Shown piece by piece: positions 1 to 5,055 of a DNA stretch of 8,958 nucleotides. The position numbers and the translations under genes are program-made. Positions within the stretch are counted from its first letter, which is position 1, and every line of letters starts with the position of its first letter. Source of the DNA: an uncultured Clostridia bacterium (GTDB lineage: Bacteria; Bacillota; Clostridia; Christensenellales; UBA1242). The notes under the pieces are model-generated. The model was not told where the DNA came from. It made no database searches and saw nothing but the letters and a program-made list of their open reading frames with translations. The DNA lies in contig CANDFN010000037.1 in assembly GCA_947384015.1 (NCBI GenBank), positions 1-8,958 on the forward strand, given 5' to 3'.

Positions 1-161
1 ATACCTTTTTATACCTTTTTGTCTTTTATTGTTGCTTTTTAGCACTTTTTATTAATATGGTAATTTCTGTTTCTTTTACCATATTTTTACAAAAGATACT
101 ACACTTTTGTAAAAAAGTCAACACTTTTTAATTGTTTTTTTACAAAAATCTAACATTTTTT
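1..161. repeat. Phased T-tracts (probable curved DNA)
   Basis: T-runs of 4-7 recur at nearly the same helical phase: about 6-10, 16-20, 24-27, 36-40, 46-50, 74-77, 84-88, 105-108, 125-129, 135-141 and 156-161. The spacing is 10 bp or a multiple of it. Phased A/T tracts of this kind are known to bend DNA. The first two 10-mers are identical (ATACCTTTTT twice). The stretch lies upstream of the tsaD promoter and contains no convincing gene. A short hydrophobic reading frame is open at 3-131, but the T-rich composition explains it. A role as a curved upstream element or protein-binding site is inference. Confidence 0.55.
84..115. repeat. 12-bp inverted repeat, 8-nt spacer
   Basis: TTTTTACAAAAG at 84-95 is the exact reverse complement of CTTTTGTAAAAA at 104-115. 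The left-arm core TTTTTACAAAA recurs at 137-147 and 157-167, with the last two copies 20 bp apart. No T-run follows on either strand beyond the arms, so a terminator is unlikely. A repeated operator-like site upstream of tsaD fits better. The bound factor is unknown. Confidence 0.45.
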
Positions 162-233
162 ACAAAATACCGCTTAGAAGTGTATTATTCTCCTCTTACT
201 TTATAATTTAAATAGTCTAAATTGTATAAATCC

Positions 234-262
234 TTGCCAAAAAAATTATAATTTAGTATAAT
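234..262 (+). promoter_or_regulatory. tsaD promoter (TTGCCA-17-TATAAT)
   Basis: The -35 is TTGCCA at 234-239, five of six to consensus. After a 17-bp spacer comes a perfect TATAAT -10 at 257-262. Transcription would be expected to start about 7 nt after the -10, at 269, which is the first base of the tsaD GTG codon. No SD fits between the -10 and the GTG, so the mRNA is probably leaderless. Confidence 0.75.
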
Positions 263-268
263 AATGGC

Positions 269-1279
269 GTGAAAAATGATGTAAAAATACTTGCGATAGA
301 ATCTAGTTGTGATGAAACTGCGGCTTCAGTAATAGTTAATGGCCGTAAATGTCTTTCCAACATTATTTCTAGTCAAATAGATATACATACTCTATTTGGC
401 GGTGTTGTTCCAGAGGTTGCAAGTCGTAATCATATTATGGCAATAGATAGCGTAGTAAACTTAGCATTAAAAGAGGCTAATTGCACACTAAACGAAATAG
501 ATGCAATTGCTGTTACTTATGGCGCTGGGCTTATAGGCTCGCTACTTGTGGGTGTAAGCTATGCAAAAGCACTTGCTTTTGCAACTAAAAAACCACTTAT
601 TGCGGTAAATCATATAAACGGACATATTGCAGGCAACTACTTAACTTACCCCGAACTAACTCCTCCATTTATTTGTTTACTGGTCAGCGGTGGGCACACT
701 GCAATTATTAAGGTGGATGAATATAACAAACATAGCGTTATAGGCTCTACCCTAGACGATGCGGTTGGTGAAAGCTTTGATAAAATTGCGCGTGTATTAG
801 GGTTGGGCTACCCAGGTGGACCAAAAGTAAGCCGTGAAGCAATTGGTGGACGAACCGATTTGCAGTTTTACAAATCTAATCCAAGCCTTGGTTTTAATTT
901 TAGTTTTAGTGGCAAAAAAACAGCCGTTATTAACTACATCCATACACTAGCCCAACGTGGAGAAGAAGTTCCTGTAAAAGATATTTGCGCAAGTTTCCAA
1001 CATATAGCAGTAGAAGAACTTGCCACAAAAACTATTGCTGCATGCAAAAAATATAAACAAAATAAATTAGTGCTTGCTGGCGGTGTAAGTGCAAACAAAC
1101 AATTACGTGAACGCTTGCAAGAACTTGGCAAGGAAAACAATATAAAAGTTTATTTGCCAGAATTTGAGTATTGCACAGACAATGCCGCTATGATTGGCGC
1201 TTCCGCATACTATAGTTACATCGCAGGCGAAGATATAGCAGACATGAACCTTGCCCCAGCACCCGGCCTAAGTTTATAA
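269..1279 (+). CDS. tsaD: tRNA N6-adenosine threonylcarbamoyltransferase TsaD
   Basis: TsaD (Kae1/YgjD family) is the cytoplasmic enzyme that, with TsaB and TsaE, transfers threonylcarbamoyl from threonylcarbamoyl-AMP to A37 of ANN-decoding tRNAs. The 336-aa length is typical. Visible signatures are ESSCDET near residues 11-17, the metal-binding HINGH (His115 and His119), the nucleotide-binding loops VSGGHT (139-144) and LAGGVSAN (269-276), and C-terminal TDNAAMIG with Asp304 as the third metal ligand. The GTG start is supported because ESSCDET sits at the usual distance from the N-terminus; the nearby ATG at 264 hits a stop after two codons. There is no SD, and the promoter places the 5' end on the GTG. 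One oddity is GAGL at 85-88 where most homologues have GPGL. It is followed after 8 nt by an SD-led ORF, forming an operon. tsaB and tsaE are not in this window. Confidence 0.97.
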   Translation: MKNDVKILAIESSCDETAASVIVNGRKCLSNIISSQIDIHTLFGGVVPEVASRNHIMAIDSVVNLALKEANCTLNEIDAIAVTYGAGLIGSLLVGVSYAKALAFATKKPLIAVNHINGHIAGNYLTYPELTPPFICLLVSGGHTAIIKVDEYNKHSVIGSTLDDAVGESFDKIARVLGLGYPGGPKVSREAIGGRTDLQFYKSNPSLGFNFSFSGKKTAVINYIHTLAQRGEEVPVKDICASFQHIAVEELATKTIAACKKYKQNKLVLAGGVSANKQLRERLQELGKENNIKVYLPEFEYCTDNAAMIGASAYYSYIAGEDIADMNLAPAPGLSL

Positions 1280-1287
1280 GGAGAAAT

Positions 1288-1866
1288 ATGTTATTATATC
1301 ACGCTTCCCCTGTAGACGGATTAACAGAACTATCGCCAGACAAATGCTTTGGCGGAAATATTTATTTGGCAACAAGAAAAGAAGATTGTTGTGCCTACCT
1401 AGCCAACCCTATTAAAATTTTTTGTGAAAAAAACAATATCCCATCACCCACCCCTTGTTGGAAATGGGCAGTGAACGATAGAGATAAAACAACTAACACA
1501 CCTATTTTACTAGAATGGTGGGAAGGTGCTTTTGAAGAATTATATAAAGGTGTGCCCTCTAACTACTATGTTATAGAATTAGATGAAACTACTACATGTT
1601 CTAAAGATGACTCTAATAAATTACGTAAATATTACACTTGCAATAAACTAACTAAAATAAAAAGAGTAATAAAAGTGCCAGATATTTATAAAGAACTTTT
1701 GCGATTAGAAAAAGCAGGCAAAATCAAACTGTGCAGATTTCATAGCCTAACGCCTGAACATAAAGAGTTAATAAAAAAATTTGTTAATAGCTCCTACAAA
1801 GACAATAGTAACGTAAAAGAATTAATTACTTTTTGCGATGCTAAACTCAGTTTTTATAAAGATTAG
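1288..1866 (+). CDS. Uncharacterised protein, possible ART-like N-terminal fold
   Basis: This 192-aa soluble protein has no signal peptide or membrane segment. AAGGAG at 1279-1284 overlaps the tsaD stop and sits 4 nt before the ATG, so it is translated from the tsaD operon mRNA. The N-terminus LYHASPVDGLTELSP, followed by GGNIYLATRKEDCCAYLAN (residues 22-40), follows the pattern seen in ADP-ribosyltransferase-like folds and related uncharacterised Firmicutes families: LYHxSxxxGLxxLxP, then a strand YLxT, then a helix entering with A.YL. A middle segment has EWWEGAFEELYKGVPSNYYVIELDE (split here at W77/E79 to E100), and the C-terminal third is Lys-rich and helical. I do not recognise a named family, and no catalytic triad is evident. 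The fold resemblance is from memory of the pattern, so function is left open. Confidence 0.8.
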   Translation: MLLYHASPVDGLTELSPDKCFGGNIYLATRKEDCCAYLANPIKIFCEKNNIPSPTPCWKWAVNDRDKTTNTPILLEWWEGAFEELYKGVPSNYYVIELDETTTCSKDDSNKLRKYYTCNKLTKIKRVIKVPDIYKELLRLEKAGKIKLCRFHSLTPEHKELIKKFVNSSYKDNSNVKELITFCDAKLSFYKD

Positions 1867-1985
1867 AACTTATTAATTGTATATAATAATTTTATAATTA
1901 AAATTTTTATGTAGATTATGCTCTGCTTTACCTTTTAAAGTCTATTATAATAGAGAGGCTTTGTTCTTTATTAGGACGCAAATGC

Positions 1986-2014
1986 TTGCCCTTACAAACA
2001 GGCATCATTATAAC
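1986..2014 (+). promoter_or_regulatory. tRNA-Leu promoter inside an 8-bp inverted repeat
   Basis: A -35-like TTGCCC (1986-1991), 17-bp spacer and TATAAC -10 (2009-2014) would start transcription near 2021, 28 nt before the tRNA. The -35 lies in TTGCCCTT (1986-1993), whose exact inverted copy AAGGGCAA is at 2030-2037, and the -10 sits at the centre of symmetry. The same bases therefore also read as a possible minus-strand promoter (minus-strand TGTTATAAT at 2015-2007). A separate TATAAT at 1946-1951 lacks a good -35. Confidence 0.55.
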
Positions 2015-2031
2015 ATTATAAAAAACAAGAA

Positions 2032-2044
2032 GGGCAATATGCCC
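2032..2044 (+). other. Small hairpin in the tRNA-Leu leader
   Basis: GGGCA (2032-2036) and TGCCC (2040-2044) pair perfectly around an ATA loop, 4 nt before the mature tRNA 5' end. In a precursor transcript this would sit just upstream of the RNase P cleavage site. A role in processing is inference. Confidence 0.4.
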
Positions 2045-2048
2045 ACAT

Positions 2049-2134
2049 GCGGATATGGCGAAATGGCAGACGCGCTAGATTCAGGTTCTAGTGGAGACTT
2101 CTCCGTGCAGGTTCAACCCCTGTTATCCGCACCA
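2049..2134 (+). tRNA. tRNA-Leu (anticodon CAG)
   Basis: This is an 86-nt class II tRNA with an encoded CCA end (2132-2134). The acceptor stem is GCGGATA (2049-2055) with TATCCGC (2124-2130). The anticodon stem is CTAGA/TCTAG around loop TTCAGGT, giving anticodon CAG at 2082-2084 and reading CUG leucine codons. A long variable arm GGAG-ACTT-CTCC, diagnostic of the Leu/Ser/Tyr class, precedes the T arm GCAGG-TTCAACC-CCTGT, which has one G-U pair. It is a single gene with its own promoter and terminator. No integrase or duplicated 3' end is nearby, so it does not look like an occupied attachment site. Confidence 0.96.
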
Positions 2135-2175
2135 TAAATAGTCTAAGTTGAACTCAATAAAATCTATAGTTATTT

Positions 2176-2206
2176 ATTAAACAAGTTCTACTTGTTTAAT
2201 TTTTTT
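2176..2206 (+). terminator. Rho-independent terminator of tRNA-Leu
   Basis: ATTAAACAAG (2176-2185) and CTTGTTTAAT (2191-2200) form a perfect 10-bp stem with loop TTCTA, followed by a T-run to 2206. The 3' arm overlaps the last codons of the convergent methyltransferase locus, so the two transcripts overlap tail to tail. Confidence 0.85.
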
Positions 2207-2873
2207 GAATTAAAAAAGCAAACTTTTTATCGGTAGCCTTTATTTCCTTTTTAACATTTGTAACTTCTTCCCAATACAAAACATTAAAGCCAAAATTTGC
2301 AATTAAATCTTTCCACTTCTGCTCGGGGAAATTATACATATACAATCTTCTTTTGTCCTCTGCTGGCAAGCATGATGTTGACAGCATTTCTTCATTCTCT
2401 TCACCTACTGTAACTATACCTAAAATAAGTCCGCCCGCCTTTAAAATTGTAGATAAATTTTTCCATAAAACCTCAGTCTTTTCTTTTGGTATAAAATGAA
2501 AGAAATAAATCCCTAATACACCATCTACACTTTCTTTTTTATAATGCTTCATTAAAGATAATGCATTAATATTTTTATAGGTAGAAAGTGGAAATTCTTT
2601 TTTTGCTATTTTTATAAAATTTTTAGAAAAATCTAAACCTTCAACATCAATACCATTTCTTCTTAAATAGTCTGTATGATAACCCCATCCACATCCAAGT
2701 TCTAATGCTTTGGGGTTCGTGTTATTAAATTTCAATAATTCAATAAATTTATCTATGTGTGCTTTATTGTCCCACTCTTCACCAAATCGCTCTTTTTAGG
2801 CGCTAGCAGTAATGTTATGAATGCGTTTTACATTCCTCATCTTCTTAGTTGAATTAAACCTATTTATTCTCAT
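2196..2873 (-). pseudogene. Class I SAM-dependent methyltransferase, interrupted by one in-frame TAA
   Basis: The open part (2735 down to 2196, 179 aa from a TTG without SD) carries a Rossmann methyltransferase core: motif I LELGCGWGYH (residues 11-20), the acidic residue Asp35 in VEGLD, VDGVLGIYFFHF for motif IV, and LKAGGLILGIV. The reading frame continues upstream. Codons just before the TTG read KERFGEEWDNKAHIDKFIEL, a normal methyltransferase N-terminal helix. They are preceded by a TAA at 2798-2796, then in the same frame by 25 codons back to an ATG at 2873 sitting 6 nt after a TGTTATAAT promoter. The frame is the same on both sides, so this is a substitution rather than an indel. A Tyr codon (TAT/TAC) in ASA-Y-KERF would restore about 225 aa. 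It is either a recent nonsense pseudogene, a base error in the sequence, or a shortened protein from the TTG. The target substrate is unknown. Confidence 0.7.
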
Positions 2874-2879
2874 AATTTC

Positions 2880-2907
2880 ATTATAACATAAATTTTATTA
2901 ATGGCAA
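2880..2907 (-). promoter_or_regulatory. Methyltransferase promoter (TTGCCA-16-TGTTATAAT)
   Basis: On the minus strand, TTGCCA (2907-2902) is followed by a 16-bp spacer and TATAAT (2885-2880) with the extended TG two bases upstream. Exactly 6 nt separate the -10 from the ATG at 2873 and no SD is present, so the expected transcript is leaderless. An intact promoter in front of a broken gene suggests the break is recent. Confidence 0.7.
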
Positions 2908-2912
2908 ACTAA

Positions 2913-2943
2913 AAACTAAACTGAATAAGTTTAAATTTAGTTT
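2913..2943. repeat. Nested inverted repeats between divergent promoters
   Basis: AAACTAAA (2913-2920) is the inverse of TTTAGTTT (2936-2943). Inside it, TAAACT (2917-2922) and AGTTTA (2928-2933) form a second perfect dyad around GAATA. The region lies between the methyltransferase promoter (minus) and the promoter at 3003-3030 (plus). It could be a shared operator; AT-richness makes chance dyads plausible. Confidence 0.3.
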
Positions 2944-3002
2944 CTATATTGTGTATCAAACAAAGATGATTGTGTGTAAAAGTCTTTTTATATAAACTTA
3001 TT

Positions 3003-3030
3003 TTGAAAATCAAAATTTATGTGTTATACT
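3003..3030 (+). promoter_or_regulatory. Promoter of the orphan ORF at 3047
   Basis: TTGAAA (3003-3008), a 16-bp spacer, and TATACT (3025-3030) with an extended TG at 3022-3023. The SD AGGAG (3037-3041) starts 6 nt after the -10, so the mRNA would begin at or within a base of the SD and have a leader of about 10 nt. Confidence 0.7.
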
Positions 3031-3046
3031 AATTTTAGGAGCAATA

Positions 3047-3613
3047 ATGGACATAAATGTGATAATAGCAAAATTAAAAAATGCAAACTTAACTCTAGAA
3101 GTAGATTACACGCCTGACGAAGAAAATATAATTAACATTATTGAGTTTTTGAAGACTGCAGAAAGAACTTCTGGTAGAATTTGTGAAGAAGAAATAATTA
3201 TAAGCAACTACACCCAAATGAATTGTTTTGACCTTGCCCTACTTATAAAGATGACCTACGAATTTAAAGGGACAGTTAAAATTGTAAAGTTAAAACCTCA
3301 ACTCCCACTACCTCGTTCTTATTATGAATGTGTTGTAAGACATTTTGTCATAGAATTTAATGGGTTTTATTACGACATAAACGGCAAGCATACAAAAGCA
3401 GAATTAAAAGAATATTGCAAAAAAGCATTTTCATGGCGCGGAGTAGAATTTAAACAAATGAAAGAAACCGAATTGGCAACATACATGCATACCTTCCAAA
3501 ACACAGCAGATGAACTTATTAAATTTTGTCTATCTAAAATAAAAGTTAAACAAAAAGCTAATGTTGCAATAAGCACCTCCAATTCAACCTTGCCTAATAC
3601 TATTAACTTATAA
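3047..3613 (+). CDS. Uncharacterised protein with possible Cys-His-Asp triad
   Basis: This 188-aa protein has a clear ATG start: SD AGGAG lies 5 nt upstream and its own promoter precedes that. It has no signal peptide or membrane helix and is likely cytoplasmic. I do not recognise the family. The middle holds QMNCFDLALLIKMTYEF (57-73), a Cys at the start of a helix, and then RHFVIEFNGFYYDINGKHT (98-116), a His on one strand and an Asp on the next. Cys60, His99 and Asp110 fall in the order and secondary-structure setting typical of papain/transglutaminase-like folds. A thiol hydrolase or peptidase-like role is therefore possible but unproven. The last 20 residues are low-complexity (Ser/Thr/Asn rich). 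It is monocistronic, ends at a bidirectional terminator, and is convergent with the ORF ending at 3679. Confidence 0.8.
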   Translation: MDINVIIAKLKNANLTLEVDYTPDEENIINIIEFLKTAERTSGRICEEEIIISNYTQMNCFDLALLIKMTYEFKGTVKIVKLKPQLPLPRSYYECVVRHFVIEFNGFYYDINGKHTKAELKEYCKKAFSWRGVEFKQMKETELATYMHTFQNTADELIKFCLSKIKVKQKANVAISTSNSTLPNTINL

Positions 3614-3649
3614 TTAGTTTTATTGTGTATATTGCCTATATTACAAAAT

Positions 3650-3682
3650 AAAAAAAACGGAGCATTACTTCGCGTTTTTTAT
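3650..3682. terminator. Bidirectional terminator between convergent ORFs
   Basis: CGGAG (3658-3662) pairs with CTTCG (3668-3672) around loop CATTA. It is flanked by an A-run (3650-3657) and a T-run (3675-3680), giving a U-tract downstream of the hairpin on both strands. It serves the plus-strand ORF ending at 3613 and the minus-strand ORF ending at 3679, whose last codons overlap it. Confidence 0.75.
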
Positions 3683-4077
3683 TTAAAAATATATAATGTT
3701 TGGTAGTCGTCATGAGAATAATCTTCTTCCACTCTTGCAAGCTTTCTTTTCATCTGCTTAAGGTATTGTTTTTTTAATGCCATATAAAGCAAAAAACTAT
3801 CGCTTTCAATTTGCAAATTAGCATAATCTCCACTTAATGTATTGGTTTTTAACACAACTTTTTTGCCCTTCACATCATTAGTAAAAGTAGGCTCGCCTGC
3901 ATCATTTTTGTTAACAGTTAAGCCTCCTAAAAAGCGTTTAACCTCTTCCTCTGTTTTAAATTTTAGTTTAAATTTAACTTGCTCTCCATGAGTAAGTGTT
4001 ACAAAGATGGTAAAACTATCTGCACTTGATGGATAATAATCCTCGCCTGGTATACGGTCTAAACTAATACGACTCAT
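3679..4077 (-). CDS. Uncharacterised 132-aa protein
   Basis: The start is the ATG at 4077-4075 (MSRISLDRIPGEDYYP), with a strong SD GGGAGG upstream. The frame stays open to an ATG at 4110, but that codon lies upstream of and overlaps the promoter -10 region, so it would not be transcribed. The protein is soluble and charged. Its first two-thirds alternate short hydrophobic strands (FTIFVTL, VKFKLKF, KKVVLKT, ANLQIES), suggesting a small beta-sandwich or barrel. The C-terminus is a basic helix (YMALKKQYLKQMKRKLARV) ending in an aromatic tail. I do not recognise a family and assign no function. It is monocistronic, with a small-RNA-like unit immediately upstream on the same strand. Confidence 0.75.
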   Translation of the reverse strand: MSRISLDRIPGEDYYPSSADSFTIFVTLTHGEQVKFKLKFKTEEEVKRFLGGLTVNKNDAGEPTFTNDVKGKKVVLKTNTLSGDYANLQIESDSFLLYMALKKQYLKQMKRKLARVEEDYSHDDYQTLYIFK

Positions 4078-4098
4078 CTCTCCTCCCTTGATGTTAAT

Positions 4099-4127
4099 AT
4101 AATAACACAACTTACGGGAGTTGTCAA
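4099..4127 (-). promoter_or_regulatory. Consensus promoter with internal dyad
   Basis: A perfect -35 TTGACA (4127-4122), 17-bp spacer and TATTAT (4104-4099) on the minus strand drive the 132-aa ORF. An inverted repeat, ACAACT (4107-4112) with AGTTGT (4119-4124), overlaps the spacer and -35, placed where a repressor would block polymerase. The promoter begins 9 bp after the T-run of the upstream terminator, so this gene is insulated from it. Confidence 0.8.
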
Positions 4128-4135
4128 TATCAAAT

Positions 4136-4156
4136 AAAAAATGGGGTTAATACCCC
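4136..4156 (-). terminator. Strong terminator ending the small-RNA unit
   Basis: On the minus strand GGGG (4156-4153), loop TATTAA and CCCC (4146-4143) are followed by A and six Ts (4141-4136). There is no T-run on the plus side, so it acts on the minus strand only. Confidence 0.8.
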
Positions 4157-4241
4157 GTTGATAGGCGATGCCCCTTTCGGCTTTACTTATAAAACATTAT
4201 AAAATGCCTATCCCCTTTTTAGTAGCCTTTACACCTACCTC
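4136..4241 (-). ncRNA. Candidate structured small RNA or riboswitch-like element, ~105 nt
   Basis: A promoter at 4276-4248 predicts a transcript from about 4241 ending at the terminator at 4136, with no meaningful ORF. The RNA can fold into a 7-bp stem (plus-strand GATAGGC at 4160-4166 with GCCTATC at 4206-4212). That stem encloses a hairpin TTATAA/TTATAA (4187-4192, 4197-4202; loop AACA) and a small hairpin GCC/GGC (4170-4172, 4179-4181). In RNA sense there are three GGGG tracts (4215-4212, 4174-4171, 4156-4153) but only one matching CCCC (4146-4143), so alternative pairings with the terminator are possible. The purine-rich core AAAGCCGAAAGGGGC recalls part of the lysine riboswitch, but the rest does not fit. 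I cannot assign an Rfam family. It is distinct from the downstream gene, which has its own promoter. Confidence 0.5.
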
Positions 4242-4247
4242 ACTATT

Positions 4248-4276
4248 ATAATAACACACTAAAAAAATTTTTACAA
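4248..4276 (-). promoter_or_regulatory. Promoter of the small-RNA unit
   Basis: On the minus strand TTGTAA (4276-4271), a 17-bp spacer and TATTAT (4253-4248), with TG one base upstream of the -10. An overlapping TATAAT is present at 4250-4245. No coding start with an SD follows within the transcript, which supports a non-coding product. Confidence 0.55.
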
Positions 4277-4343
4277 ACAATTTATATTTATTTAAAAAAA
4301 TAAAAAATTTTTTATAAAAAGCATTATAGCAATTTCTCAGTTA

Positions 4344-4979
4344 CTAACTTAAAATTTCCTTAATGTCAACAATGGCTTTATCTTGATTAAAGCGTCCATT
4401 GCCTACAGGGTAATAAACCGCATAAGCACTGTAAGTTTTGTTTTGTATTTTTAAATTAAACTTTTGTTTACGTGTTTGTGATACGCTTATATTTTCGCCC
4501 AAAACAATAGAAGAAACTTGGTTACCAAACAAAATTATTTTTTTGGGGTTTACTTTTATAAGTTCCTCTTTTAGCAAATCTTTATATGCACTAAAAACCT
4601 TGTCTGGCAATGGCCTTGCATCTTCTTGTGTGCATTTTGCAAGGTTTGTAATCCACACCTTTTTATTTTCAACAACCTTATATACTTCTTTGCAAAAAGC
4701 TGGTGTCCAGTCCGCCGATTTCATGTTCTGTATTTTTTTGTTTAGTTCCTCATCAAACATGCCGCACTTGGTCAAAAAATCCCATATCTGCTTTGTGCCT
4801 AGCCATTGTGCCTTTATACCCTGCCAATCTTTTGAAGAAGCTACATTCTTTTTTGTTGGATTCATAAAAACCAATGCTACTTTAGCATTATTGTCACATC
4901 CATTACCATAAATGGAGTTTAAATCTTTTGCTCCATACTCTAGTTGCAATTCATCATATCTTTTGTGCAATTCTTTCAT
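4344..4979 (-). CDS. Uracil-DNA glycosylase superfamily protein (divergent)
   Basis: The product has 211 aa from the ATG at 4979. An in-frame ATG at 5003 is unlikely because the TATAAT -10 (4991-4986) lies inside that extension and no SD precedes it. The order of elements is that of the UDG fold: KVALVFMNPTKKN (33-45) at the usual catalytic-loop position, WLGTKQIWDFLTKCGMF (59-75), VWITNLAKCTQEDARPLP (108-125, like the N-x-x-K-C-x-P/R stretch of family 4/5 enzymes), and KKIILFGNQVSSIVLG (146-161). Near the end is AVYYPVGNGR (187-196). Classical members have a His-Pro-Ser at this last place, whereas here Tyr190-Pro191 stands in, and the first loop lacks the usual G-E-x-P-G. No cysteine cluster for an Fe-S centre is obvious. 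It probably acts on DNA or a nucleotide, but uracil excision is not assured. Monocistronic, divergent from the XRE gene. Confidence 0.75.
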   Translation of the reverse strand: MKELHKRYDELQLEYGAKDLNSIYGNGCDNNAKVALVFMNPTKKNVASSKDWQGIKAQWLGTKQIWDFLTKCGMFDEELNKKIQNMKSADWTPAFCKEVYKVVENKKVWITNLAKCTQEDARPLPDKVFSAYKDLLKEELIKVNPKKIILFGNQVSSIVLGENISVSQTRKQKFNLKIQNKTYSAYAVYYPVGNGRFNQDKAIVDIKEILS

Positions 4980-4985
4980 AAAAAC

Positions 4986-4994
4986 ATTATAACA
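4986..4994 (-). promoter_or_regulatory. Extended -10 promoter, leaderless
   Basis: Minus-strand TGTTATAAT (4994-4986) with only a weak -35 (TTTATA at 5014-5009, 17-bp spacer). The ATG at 4979 begins exactly 6 nt after the -10, leaving no room for an SD. Confidence 0.65.
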
Positions 4995-5055
4995 TAAACT
5001 CATAATAATATAAAATGTTTAACAAAAAATAAAAACATCTAAAGTTTATACAAAT

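Noticed and set aside
3..131. Open hydrophobic reading frame on the plus strand, possible C-terminus of a membrane protein entering from the left
   Set aside because: T-rich DNA gives hydrophobic translation in all three plus frames, there is no visible start, and 10-bp phasing explains the composition better. It cannot be excluded without sequence to the left.
934..1140. Minus-strand ORF inside tsaD
   Set aside because: Antisense of a well-conserved gene, with no SD or promoter of its own.
1888..1908. AATTTTA/TAAAATT hairpin plus T-run as terminator of the tsaD operon
   Set aside because: All A-T stem of 7 bp in AT-rich DNA; too weak to call, though no better terminator is visible.
2049..2134. 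tRNA-Leu as a mobile-element attachment site
   Set aside because: No repeat of the tRNA 3' end elsewhere in the window and no integrase.
4136..4241. Lysine riboswitch or fluoride riboswitch identity for the structured RNA
   Set aside because: The AAAGCCGAAAGGGG stretch recalls the lysine riboswitch, and GGCGATG on the plus strand recalls the fluoride riboswitch. The remaining conserved parts and overall size do not match either.
4300..4315. AT-only palindrome ATAAAAAATTTTTTAT as terminator of the UDG-like gene
   Set aside because: It has no G-C pairs, so the hairpin would be very weak. It remains the only candidate terminator for that gene.
4438..4911. 157-codon plus-strand ORF opposite the UDG-like gene
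   Set aside because: Cys/Phe/Ser-rich translation typical of an antisense shadow; the minus-strand gene has recognisable motifs and a promoter.
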